Assembly (NCBI GenBank): GCA_012520645.1
Contig: JAAYNV010000032.1
Coordinates: forward strand, 1-32,371
DNA from: Clostridiales bacterium
Lineage (GTDB): Bacteria > Bacillota > Clostridia > Lachnospirales > Lachnospiraceae
Direction: 5' to 3'
Length of the DNA stretch: 32,371 nt
Shown piece by piece: positions 1-6,088 of the stretch. The notes beneath the pieces were generated by a model that saw only the letters and a program-made list of their open reading frames with translations, ran no database searches and was not told where the DNA came from. The translations under genes were made by a program, and so were the position numbers. The stretch's first letter is position 1; every line of letters starts with the position of its first letter.

Positions 1-463
1 TACCAATATCGATAGATTTGAAAAAATGCACCCACCCGGGAGCTTTATTAAAGTTACCCTTTTTTACCACGAAAAAATATTTTTAATTTCCAGCTAATTT
101 AAGCTTGACTTTTCATAGCTGGTCTCCGTAAAGTTCTATTTTCCAACATCTACAAATTGGTAACTTATCTATCTTTGTCCAATTCTGCAAATTCAAGTTT
201 TCTTTATCTCTGCTGTCATACAATTGACCTTTGGTCAATTGTCATCCCTCGCTCTAAAGAGCTCGGTCAATTCTTATTTTATGATACAGATTATATTGTA
301 CCTCAATTATTTCCACAACAGCATTTTTATCCAGTTTCGCACCCTCCCCGTACCAATCTTGCCCCAAAATCCCCAGACAAAAATGCTATACCCAGTCCAC
401 ATAAAGTTAAGGTAGGCAGGGGTGTTGTCCTTCATTCTACTACATAGAATGGAGGTGATGCTC
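1..463. other. Gene-poor leader region upstream of the small toxin gene
   Basis: I see no convincing protein gene here. The longer open frames on either strand lack a good ribosome binding site and recognisable domains. It holds a weak promoter-like pair, TTGACT (105-110) and TAAAGT (129-134) with an 18-nt spacer on the plus strand; an inverted repeat at 221-241 with a further half-copy at 264-271; and an AT-rich stretch with a -10-like TATATT at 292-297. A long 5' untranslated region is usual for holin-like type I toxin mRNAs, so part of this stretch is probably the toxin leader. That last point is inference. Confidence 0.4.
221..271. repeat. GGTCAATT inverted repeat with extra half-site
   Basis: Two 9-base arms, CAATTGACC (221-229) and GGTCAATTG (233-241), are perfectly complementary around a 3-base TTT loop. 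A third GGTCAATT follows at 264-271, directly after a smaller palindrome, GCTC-TAAA-GAGC (251-262). The spacing resembles a regulator operator with a secondary half-site. It lies about 220 bases upstream of the toxin start codon, so control of the toxin mRNA is possible but unproven. Confidence 0.45.
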
Positions 464-553
464 ATGAAGAATAATTTCGATTTTAAAGACTTATTGTCTT
501 TTGGAATGTTCCTCTTAGCACTGCTGACATTCATTTATTTGATTTGTCACTAG
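464..553 (+). CDS. Putative holin-like type I toxin, 29 aa
   Basis: A 29-residue peptide: a short charged N-terminus (MKNNFDFKDLLSF) followed by a single hydrophobic helix (GMFLLALLTFIYLIC, about residues 14-28) and a terminal histidine. The pattern 'F-G-M-F-L-L-A-L-L-T-F-I' is characteristic of the putative holin-like toxin family (Hol_Tox, related to TxpA/BsrG-type peptides), which acts at the inner membrane. A perfect GGAGG (451-455) sits 8 bases before the ATG at 464. An in-frame ATG at 458 is too close to that site. A hairpin terminator follows the stop codon. Type I toxins of this class are silenced by an antisense RNA overlapping their 3' end, and a candidate antisense promoter lies at 651-678. 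It is usually missed by gene callers because of its size. Toxicity is inferred from the family. Confidence 0.78.
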   Translation: MKNNFDFKDLLSFGMFLLALLTFIYLICH

Positions 554-562
554 TATAACAAA

Positions 563-604
563 AACCTTCCCTGTACTTTGGCTGGTAGGGGACGGCTTTG
601 TTTT
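563..604 (+). terminator. Imperfect hairpin terminator after the toxin gene
   Basis: Arms CCTTCCCT (565-572) and AGGGGACGG (587-595) pair with one mismatch, around a TACTTTGG-containing loop, and are followed by CTTTGTTTT. Holin-like toxin genes commonly carry a hairpin of this shape shared by the toxin mRNA and its antisense RNA. Confidence 0.6.
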
Positions 605-650
605 CAACTTATTGGTCAACCACTCTGTGGCGATTGCCTTTTCTAGTTCT

Positions 651-678
651 GTTATAGCAAAGACTGGAGATATTACAA
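651..678 (-). promoter_or_regulatory. Candidate promoter for an antisense antitoxin RNA
   Basis: On the minus strand TTGTAA (complement of 673-678) and TATAAC (complement of 651-656) are separated by 16 bases. Transcription from about position 644 would run antisense across the toxin terminator and the toxin 3' end, as RatA does to txpA in Bacillus subtilis. The promoter match is moderate. The placement, not the match alone, makes it worth listing. Confidence 0.35.
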
Positions 679-788
679 CAAGTTTTTCAAAATTCATTTT
701 ATTTTCTTTCACCTATTAAGATGGTTAACAACAAAATCAAAATCTGTTATACTTACTCACTAATCCATAAACCTTTTCATTTTTCGGA

Positions 789-2042
789 CTAAAACTCCAA
801 GCTATCCGCATTGAGCAGAAAATATTTCATGCCCATAATCACAAAGCCTTCCTCATTTCTCCACGGCTTTTTCGTTCCATTTACTATAACAATCTTCTTA
901 AATGAATCCGGAATATTTCGGAATGAATTAAGTTCCTTTGTCTGCTTTTCCTCAGAAGTCATATCATAAGCCGCCTGAATGTAATATCTCTGACTGCCCT
1001 GGTTTACTACAAAATCAACCTCCAGCTGCTTATGAACTCTCTTTCCTTCACTGTTCTTTGCAAATACATCCACAATACCAACATCCACATTGTAACCACG
1101 CACAAGCAGCTCATTATAAACAATATTCTCCATAATATGAGTAGGCTCCTGCTGTCTGAAGTTCAGTCTGGCATTTCTAAGTCCAACATCCGAAAAATAG
1201 TATTTAAGGTTTGCTCCTACATATTTTCTCCCCTTAATATCATACCGGTCCGCTTTAGAAATCAAAAATGCTTCTGCCAGATAATCTATATGATTGGATA
1301 TAGTCTTATTGCTATAATTGATTCCTCGTTCACTTTTAAAGGTGTTTGATATTTTGGTTGGGTTGGTAGGTGCTCCAATGGCAGAAGCTAGTATATCTAC
1401 CAAAGTTCCGATTTCATCAACATTTTGAATCCTGTGTCGCTCTACTACATCCTTGATATAAACATTGGTAAAAATATTTTTAAGATACTCAGCCTTCTGG
1501 CGTTCCACAGAAAATTGTGCCACTTGTGGTAACCCACCGTATATCATATATTCTTCCCAAGCATCATCATAATCTCCATCAAAAGCCGCATAGAACTCTG
1601 CAAAGGACAATGGATAAATCCTTATCTCATCACCTCTGCCTCTAAATTCAGTTACAATGTCACTAGATAAAAATTTAGAATTACTGCCGGTTACATATAC
1701 ATCAATGTTGCTTATGCGTAATAGACTGTTCAGAACTTCCTCAAATCGTGGCATAAACTGTACTTCGTCCAAGAGCAGGTAATACTTTCTGTCATCTTTC
1801 ATTGCGTCTTTGATATGCTGATAACACTTCTTTGGATCTCTCAGTTCCTCATTTTCAATGCCATCTAACGCAATCTCAATGATGTGTTCACTATCCACAC
1901 CGTTCTCCAATAAATATTTCTTAAACAGCACAAATAACAGGAATGATTTGCCGCATCTCCTGATTCCTGTGATAATCTTTATCATTCCGTTATCTTTTCT
2001 TATCTTTAACTGTTCAAGGTATGAATCTCTCCTAATTTCCAC
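789..2042 (-). CDS. AAA family ATPase with C-terminal DUF4143
   Basis: Cytoplasmic P-loop ATPase of the AAA_14/DUF4143 family, 417 aa, normal for the family. The Walker A motif GIRRCGKS is at residues 26-33, and a Walker B-like stretch (YYLLLDEVQF) lies near residue 100. A 'VTGSNSKFLS' sensor segment and the 'EFRGRGDEIRIYPLSFAEFY' region follow, then the DUF4143 half with 'LEVDFVV', which resembles a nuclease-fold core (E-V-D-F). I chose the GTG at 2042 because AAGGAG (complement of 2050-2055) lies 7 bases before it and the protein then begins MEIRRDSYLEQL, as relatives do. An ATG at 2075 is in frame but would sit inside a palindrome and lacks a ribosome binding site. Function in the cell is unknown: members are common in gut Firmicutes and Bacteroidetes and often lie in accessory regions. 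Confidence 0.88.
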   Translation of the reverse strand: MEIRRDSYLEQLKIRKDNGMIKIITGIRRCGKSFLLFVLFKKYLLENGVDSEHIIEIALDGIENEELRDPKKCYQHIKDAMKDDRKYYLLLDEVQFMPRFEEVLNSLLRISNIDVYVTGSNSKFLSSDIVTEFRGRGDEIRIYPLSFAEFYAAFDGDYDDAWEEYMIYGGLPQVAQFSVERQKAEYLKNIFTNVYIKDVVERHRIQNVDEIGTLVDILASAIGAPTNPTKISNTFKSERGINYSNKTISNHIDYLAEAFLISKADRYDIKGRKYVGANLKYYFSDVGLRNARLNFRQQEPTHIMENIVYNELLVRGYNVDVGIVDVFAKNSEGKRVHKQLEVDFVVNQGSQRYYIQAAYDMTSEEKQTKELNSFRNIPDSFKKIVIVNGTKKPWRNEEGFVIMGMKYFLLNADSLEF

Positions 2043-2058
2043 AGTATCACTCCTTGTT

Positions 2059-2076
2059 TTTGTGCATTTGCACAAA
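2059..2076. repeat. Palindrome in the leader of the DUF4143 ATPase gene
   Basis: TTTGTGCA-TT-TGCACAAA is a perfect 8-base-arm inverted repeat. It lies between the predicted -10 box and the ribosome binding site of the ATPase gene, so it could be an operator or an mRNA hairpin. The core GTGCATTTGCAC recurs exactly at 2137-2148. Confidence 0.7.
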
Positions 2077-2089
2077 TTTTAGTAATGAT

Positions 2090-2118
2090 ATTTTACCACT
2101 GAATTATTTTTACTTCAA
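2090..2118 (-). promoter_or_regulatory. Promoter of the DUF4143 ATPase gene
   Basis: On the minus strand TTGAAG (complement of 2113-2118) and TAAAAT (complement of 2090-2095) are separated by exactly 17 bases. Transcription would begin near 2083 and give a leader of about 40 nt containing the 2059-2076 palindrome. The second copy of the palindrome core (2137-2148) lies just upstream of the -35 box. Confidence 0.65.
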
Positions 2119-2136
2119 TAGACATTACTATTTTTT

Positions 2137-2148
2137 GTGCATTTGCAC
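2137..2148. repeat. Second copy of the GTGCATTTGCAC inverted repeat
   Basis: GTGCA-TT-TGCAC matches the core of the 2059-2076 palindrome base for base, including the T-rich left flank. The two copies are 73 bases apart, centred on either side of the ATPase promoter, which is a classic arrangement for repression or autoregulation. Confidence 0.65.
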
Positions 2149-2152
2149 TCTT

Positions 2153-2368
2153 TTATGTAGTGTTTAAATAAGATATAGCATTTGTTTTTTCCGTCCACTC
2201 TTTTACACTAATCTTATAACTATTCAAACCAGCGTTGCTTCTAATTATGGCGAATTCGCCATAATTAAAATTGGGATTATGTATCTGTTCCCAAATACCC
2301 AAAAATTCCACTGTATTACGATTTCTTAACCAATCAGAAATAAAGAAATCCCTATCTTTGTCCTCAAC
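2153..2368 (-). pseudogene. KilA-N domain fragment (decayed)
   Basis: The translated stretch DFFISDWLRNRNTVEFLGIW, followed by an EQIHNPNFN and a GLNSYKISVKEWTEKTNAIS segment, is typical of the KilA-N DNA-binding domain found in phage and mobile-element proteins. Full-length relatives have an N-terminal 'ISLTDIAK' strand region and continue well past 'KTNAIG' into a second conserved block. Here the N-terminal part is replaced by unrelated sequence and the frame stops at YLNTT. No ribosome binding site precedes it. It is therefore a two-sided truncation, most likely a leftover of a mobile element or of a restriction/defence neighbour. Confidence 0.7.
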
Positions 2369-2435
2369 GAATGAGGGCGATACAGGCATCAAAGTGCACC
2401 CAATAGGGGGGGTGTACAGTGCATCAAAGACACTG

Positions 2436-2480
2436 CCAAAAAAAAGACGGGCAGAGACATACGTCAAAGTCCGTCTTTTC
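2436..2480 (-). terminator. Rho-independent terminator of the prfA operon
   Basis: Read on the minus strand, AAAAGACGG pairs with CCGTCTTTT across a 20-base loop and the transcript then runs into a stretch of U residues. It lies 65 bases past the prfA stop codon. Confidence 0.75.
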
Positions 2481-2546
2481 CATATTTTTTTGATTATTTT
2501 TCAATGACTTAATTAAAACTAACACCTAAAATCAAGCAAATCAGCC

Positions 2547-3620
2547 TTATTCATTCATCTTTGCGAGCTTTGCCGTCTGGTCCGCCGCAATGCAGGCATC
2601 AATAATCTCCTGTATATCCCCGTTCATCACCTTATCCAGCTTATACAAGGTCAGATTGATTCGATGATCTGTCACACGCCCCTGCGGGAAGTTATAGGTA
2701 CGAATCTTCTCCGAGCGGTCACCTGTACCGATCTGGCTTCTGCGCAGCTCAGCCTCTGCATCATGTCTCTGCTGCTGTTCGATATCATAGAGTTTTGCCT
2801 TTAACAGAGCAAAAGCCTTTGCCTTATTCTGTAGCTGGGATTTCTCCGTCTGGCTGTAAACTACAATTCCGGTCGGATAATGAGTCAGACGCACAGCGGA
2901 GTCCGTTGTATTGACACACTGTCCTCCGTTACCGGAAGCACGCATAACATCAATACGGATGTCCTTATCCTCAATGACGATATCAATATCATCATCTACC
3001 TCCGGCATAACTGCCACACTGATTGTGGACGTATGGATACGTCCGCCGGATTCGGTCTCCGGGACACGCTGCACACGATGTACACCGGATTCATATTTGA
3101 GCACCGAATAGGCACCCTGACCGGAGATCATGAAGTTGACCTCCTTCATACCGCCGATACCGATTTCATCCACATTCATCGTCTCAACCTTCCAGCGTCT
3201 GCCCTCTGCATAATGTACATACATACGATAAATCTCTGCTGCAAAAAGCGCCGCCTCATCCCCGCCAGCTCCGGCACGAATTTCCATAATAACATTCTTA
3301 TCGTCATTTGGGTCTTTGGGAAGCAGCAAAATCTTCAATTCCTGCTCAAGCTCTTCCACACGCTTTTTCGAATCGGACAGTTCTTCCTTTAACATCTCGC
3401 GCATGTCTTCATCGCTTTCTTCCTCTAACATCGCCAGACTGTCCTCTATGTTCTGTTTGCTCTTTTTATATTCCTTATAAGCCTCTACGATTGGTGTCAG
3501 ATCGCTCTGCTCCTTCATCAGCTGGCGGAAACGCTCCTGATTGTTCGCAACCGTCGGCTCATTCAGCTCATTCAATACCTCTTCGAATCTGCTCAGTAAT
3601 GCCTCTAACTTATCAAACAT
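2547..3620 (-). CDS. prfA: Peptide chain release factor 1
   Basis: Class I release factor that recognises UAA and UAG and triggers hydrolysis of peptidyl-tRNA on the ribosome. It is 357 aa, full length. The GGQ catalytic tripeptide is at residues 232-234 within '[20 protein letters not shown]'. The stop-codon-reading PxT motif is PET (187-189) within '[10 protein letters not shown]', which marks RF1 rather than RF2 (SPF). The N-terminal 100 residues are a charged helical domain, and '[15 protein letters not shown]' opens the core. The gene follows prmC, whose product methylates the GGQ glutamine, with a 58-base gap; this pairing is conserved in Firmicutes. It appears to be the last gene of the DUF1385-prmC-prfA unit. 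Confidence 0.97.
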   Translation of the reverse strand: MFDKLEALLSRFEEVLNELNEPTVANNQERFRQLMKEQSDLTPIVEAYKEYKKSKQNIEDSLAMLEEESDEDMREMLKEELSDSKKRVEELEQELKILLLPKDPNDDKNVIMEIRAGAGGDEAALFAAEIYRMYVHYAEGRRWKVETMNVDEIGIGGMKEVNFMISGQGAYSVLKYESGVHRVQRVPETESGGRIHTSTISVAVMPEVDDDIDIVIEDKDIRIDVMRASGNGGQCVNTTDSAVRLTHYPTGIVVYSQTEKSQLQNKAKAFALLKAKLYDIEQQQRHDAEAELRRSQIGTGDRSEKIRTYNFPQGRVTDHRINLTLYKLDKVMNGDIQEIIDACIAADQTAKLAKMNE

Positions 3621-3678
3621 CGTCTTCTCCTTGTCTGCCTGCTCCCTACAGGCTATTACTTCTTCCTGCCTTCACGGC

Positions 3679-4515
3679 TTAGTACCATGTACCAGAGACC
3701 ACGCGGTCATTGCCCGCAAAATCCTGTACAAGCGCAATATCCTTAAATCCGGCAGATGCCAATAATATCATAACCGCATCCGCCTGATCGTATCCAATTT
3801 CAAAAAAAAGCTGTCCACCGCCATTCAGATACGCAGGCGCTTCCTCAATAATCCTTCGGTAAAAGAACAGCCCGTCATCTCCTCCGTCCAAAGCCTCCAT
3901 AGGCTCATGTTCCCGCACCTCTTCCATTAAGGTCGGTATCACATCGGTTCGGATATAAGGCGGATTGGAAATAATCATATCAAACTTACCTTCCACATCC
4001 GAAAACAGATCACTTCGAACAAAGCGCACTGCTTCCGACACCCCAATCCGTTCTGCATTTTGCTTTGCCACCGCCAGGGCACTTTCTGAAATATCCGCTC
4101 CCACACCCTCGCAGTCATTCGAATAATGCAGGAGACTTAACAGAATGCACCCGGAACCGGTACACATATCCAAGATCCGCATCCCGTCATGCAGAAACCG
4201 CACAGCCTCTTCAACCAGTACCTCCGTATCCTGCCTTGGAACCAGAACATTCTCATTGACCTGAAATTCCAGTCCCATAAACTCCTGTACTCCGGTAAGA
4301 TACTGCAATGGAATATGTAAAGCTCTCTTCACAATGAGTCCGTCATACTGTCTGCCTTCCTCTTCTGTCACCACACGTTCCCCATGCGCCAGTAAATCCT
4401 GTCTGGTCGTGTGGCAGACATATTCAAGCAACAGTCTGGCATCCAGCCTTGCCTCTTCAATTTCTGCCCGCTCCAGCTCCTTTACACCTGATTCATAAAC
4501 CTCTGCGTATGTCAT
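3679..4515 (-). CDS. prmC: Release factor glutamine N5-methyltransferase
   Basis: Transfers methyl from S-adenosylmethionine to the side-chain amide of the GGQ glutamine in release factors. It is 278 aa. An N-terminal helical domain (1-75) is followed by the 'LVPRQDTEVLVE' motif (about 91-102), SAM-binding motif I DMCTGSGC (116-123), and the substrate-binding NPPY motif (184-187), which places the glutamine. Its ATG overlaps the stop codon of the upstream DUF1385 gene by 4 bases (ATGA), so the two are translationally coupled. Confidence 0.96.
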   Translation of the reverse strand: MTYAEVYESGVKELERAEIEEARLDARLLLEYVCHTTRQDLLAHGERVVTEEEGRQYDGLIVKRALHIPLQYLTGVQEFMGLEFQVNENVLVPRQDTEVLVEEAVRFLHDGMRILDMCTGSGCILLSLLHYSNDCEGVGADISESALAVAKQNAERIGVSEAVRFVRSDLFSDVEGKFDMIISNPPYIRTDVIPTLMEEVREHEPMEALDGGDDGLFFYRRIIEEAPAYLNGGGQLFFEIGYDQADAVMILLASAGFKDIALVQDFAGNDRVVSGTWY

Positions 4516-5531
4516 CCTTCCGCTCCGGCTCCTGTTTCTTCCGTCTGTTTTGTTTCCTCATCATCCAGCCAGCTGTCATCCACATCATAGCCAAACTCTG
4601 TCTTGAAATATGCTTTCCAGTCAAATACCGCTTCCACGGACGCAATCGCAACCTCAATCATCTCGTCATCCGGTTCCTTAGTCGTCAGTCTCTGCAGCCA
4701 CATACCCGGTGCCGAAAGGATACGCACAATAAAATTCTCACTGCGACCTGCCAGACGGATAATTTCATAGGAAATACCCGCTACTACCGGAATAAGCAAA
4801 ACACGGTATAATACACGCATGAGCGGATTGTCCGAACGGATAAAGAAAAACAGTATCACACTCACGAACATCACAAATAGCATGAAACTCGTACCGCAGC
4901 GTTTATGCTGCCTGGAGCTTCTTCTAACATTTCTGACCGTAAGCGGTCTTCCCTTTTCAATACAGTTGATACATTTGTGCTCTGCACCATGATACTGATA
5001 CACCCTTTTGATATCCTTCATCAAAGAAATTGCCACAACATACAGCACAAAGATCAAAATACGGATCACACCCTCCAAAATAGCCTGCAGCGAAGCGTTC
5101 CGCACATATTTGGAAAATAAAGAGGTAATGAAATAAGGAAGCACCATAAAAATGGCAACCGCCATGACAATCGAAAATGCCACCGTACATCCCATTAAAA
5201 TTTTTTCTGCCTTTTCTTTAAAGACCTTATCCACTACCTTCTCTGCTTTCGATTCCTGTGGTTCCTCATCCTCATAAAAAGAAGCTGACCAGGTAAGTGT
5301 TTTCATTCCGAGAATCATGGAATCCAGAAAATTGAAGATTCCTCTCACAAACGGTATTTCCTTCAGCTTACTGCCCGGGAGGATTCCTACATATTCCTCC
5401 GTATCTATTTCAATCTCACCATTCGGCTTGCGCACTGCCACAGCATAGGTGTTCTTATTCTTCATCATAACACCCTCAATGACTGCCTGTCCGCCGATTC
5501 CCGAATAGTGACCACATTTTTTTCTGCCCAT
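4512..5531 (-). CDS. DUF1385 family membrane protein
   Basis: Multi-pass membrane protein of the DUF1385 (YqhQ-like) family, 339 aa; molecular function unknown. Family hallmarks are an N-terminal 'GIGGQAVIEGVMMKN' motif, a central 'YHGAEHKCINCIE' motif with His/Cys residues that could bind metal, and 'HKRCGTSFMLFVM' leading into a membrane segment. Hydrophobic segments are visible near residues 115-140, 155-180 and 215-260. The C-terminus is acidic. I chose the ATG at 5531 because AGAAAGG lies 8 bases upstream and family members start at the equivalent M-G-R-K. An earlier in-frame ATG at 5627 would run through a terminator hairpin. It lies directly upstream of prmC-prfA, as in other Lachnospiraceae. 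Confidence 0.92.
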   Translation of the reverse strand: MGRKKCGHYSGIGGQAVIEGVMMKNKNTYAVAVRKPNGEIEIDTEEYVGILPGSKLKEIPFVRGIFNFLDSMILGMKTLTWSASFYEDEEPQESKAEKVVDKVFKEKAEKILMGCTVAFSIVMAVAIFMVLPYFITSLFSKYVRNASLQAILEGVIRILIFVLYVVAISLMKDIKRVYQYHGAEHKCINCIEKGRPLTVRNVRRSSRQHKRCGTSFMLFVMFVSVILFFFIRSDNPLMRVLYRVLLIPVVAGISYEIIRLAGRSENFIVRILSAPGMWLQRLTTKEPDDEMIEVAIASVEAVFDWKAYFKTEFGYDVDDSWLDDEETKQTEETGAGAEG

Positions 5532-5592
5532 TCTATCGACCTTTCTATTGCAAAATCGGGAAACAGCAATGCTCCCTGTATTCCCATGAAGT

Positions 5593-5619
5593 AAAAAAGA
5601 GTCCGCCTGCGGACTCTTT
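5593..5619 (-). terminator. GC-rich hairpin terminator between rpmE and DUF1385
   Basis: On the minus strand AAGAGTCCGC pairs perfectly with GCGGACTCTT across a 2-base loop and is followed by a U-run. It is the last of a series of hairpins downstream of rpmE and probably ends rpmE transcription, which leaves the DUF1385 operon dependent on read-through or a promoter within about 60 bases. Confidence 0.8.
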
Positions 5620-5631
5620 GCGCGCAAACGG

Positions 5632-5644
5632 TGCCGCTATGCGG
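5632..5644. repeat. GCCGC-TAT-GCGGC mini hairpin
   Basis: A perfect 5-base-arm GC-rich inverted repeat between the terminator at 5593-5619 and the AT-rich hairpin at 5675-5719. It is part of a dense structured intergenic block. Confidence 0.5.
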
Positions 5645-5674
5645 CAAATTTCTTTTCCGCGAGCTGCGCATAAT

Positions 5675-5719
5675 CTTCTTTATATAATAGGAAAAGAAGA
5701 TTCCTATCGTATAAAGAAG
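5675..5719. repeat. Long AT-rich inverted repeat
   Basis: The 19-base arm at 5675-5693 and the arm at 5701-5719 are complementary at 17 of 19 positions around a 7-base loop. The right arm overlaps the stem of the next hairpin (5717-5743), so the two structures would compete in RNA. Confidence 0.65.
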
Positions 5720-5743
5720 GTTGAGATATAAAACCTCAACCTT
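5717..5743 (-). terminator. Hairpin just after rpmE
   Basis: On the minus strand AAGGTTGAG pairs with CTCAACCTT across a 9-base loop, followed by CTTTAT. It lies about 10 bases past the rpmE stop codon. The U-run is weak, so it may be a partial terminator backed by the stronger one at 5593-5619. Confidence 0.55.
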
Positions 5744-5753
5744 TCTGCATCCC

Positions 5754-5954
5754 TTATTTCACGCCGTATTTCTTATTGAACTTATCAATACGTCCATCGG
5801 CTCTTGCAGTCTTCTGCTGACCTGTGTAGAATGAATGGCACTTGGAACAAACTTCAACATGGATCTCCGGTTTCGTGGAGCCTGTTACAAATGTGTTGCC
5901 ACAGTTGCAGGTTACAGTTGCCTGATAGTACTCTGGATGGATTCCTTCTTTCAT
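5754..5954 (-). CDS. rpmE: 50S ribosomal protein L31 (zinc-binding form)
   Basis: Small ribosomal protein of the large subunit, 66 aa from the chosen start. It keeps the cysteines of the zinc-binding (C+) type: a C-x-C pair in 'VTCNCGNTF' and a C-x-x-C pair in '[12 protein letters not shown]'. I chose the ATG at 5954 with GAGAGG 8 bases upstream. A GTG three codons earlier lies inside the ribosome binding region. It is transcribed from its own promoter (6028-6056) with a structured leader and is followed by several hairpins. Confidence 0.95.
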   Translation of the reverse strand: MKEGIHPEYYQATVTCNCGNTFVTGSTKPEIHVEVCSKCHSFYTGQQKTARADGRIDKFNKKYGVK

Positions 5955-6000
5955 TTCTTTCACCTCTCTATGTTATTCACGTTTCGTTCTCATCCTCAAA

Positions 6001-6056
6001 TGTGGGAAATCCCACAACAGCTTTTTTATTATAGCATAGTGTTTTGTCCTATGCAA
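6001..6056 (-). promoter_or_regulatory. rpmE promoter and leader palindrome
   Basis: On the minus strand TTGCAT (complement of 6051-6056) and a perfect TATAAT (complement of 6028-6033) are separated by 17 bases. The leader then contains a 7-base-arm palindrome, TGTGGGA-AA-TCCCACA (6001-6016), right after the expected transcription start. Ribosomal protein leaders upstream of rpmE are known in Firmicutes. Whether this hairpin is one of them needs a covariance search. Confidence 0.65.
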
Positions 6057-6066
6057 GCCCATAACT

Positions 6067-6088
6067 GATAAAATCCGTAAATTTTATC
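6067..6088 (-). terminator. Weak AT-rich hairpin after rho
   Basis: GATAAAAT (6067-6074) and ATTTTATC (6081-6088) are complementary around a 6-base loop, directly beyond the rho stop codon. There is no clear U-run, so termination strength is doubtful. Confidence 0.35.

Noticed and set aside
157..447. 96-aa plus-strand open frame and overlapping frames in the first 450 bases
   Set aside because: No ribosome binding site, no recognisable domain, low-complexity composition; better explained as the toxin mRNA leader.
515..712. 65-aa minus-strand open frame opposite the toxin 3' end
   Set aside because: It runs through the toxin terminator and coding region in antisense; more likely the antisense RNA region than a protein gene, though its start has some purine-rich sequence.
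2043..2075. ATG at 2075 as start of the DUF4143 ATPase
   Set aside because: It lies inside the palindrome, has no Shine-Dalgarno, and adds residues absent from relatives; GTG at 2042 is better.
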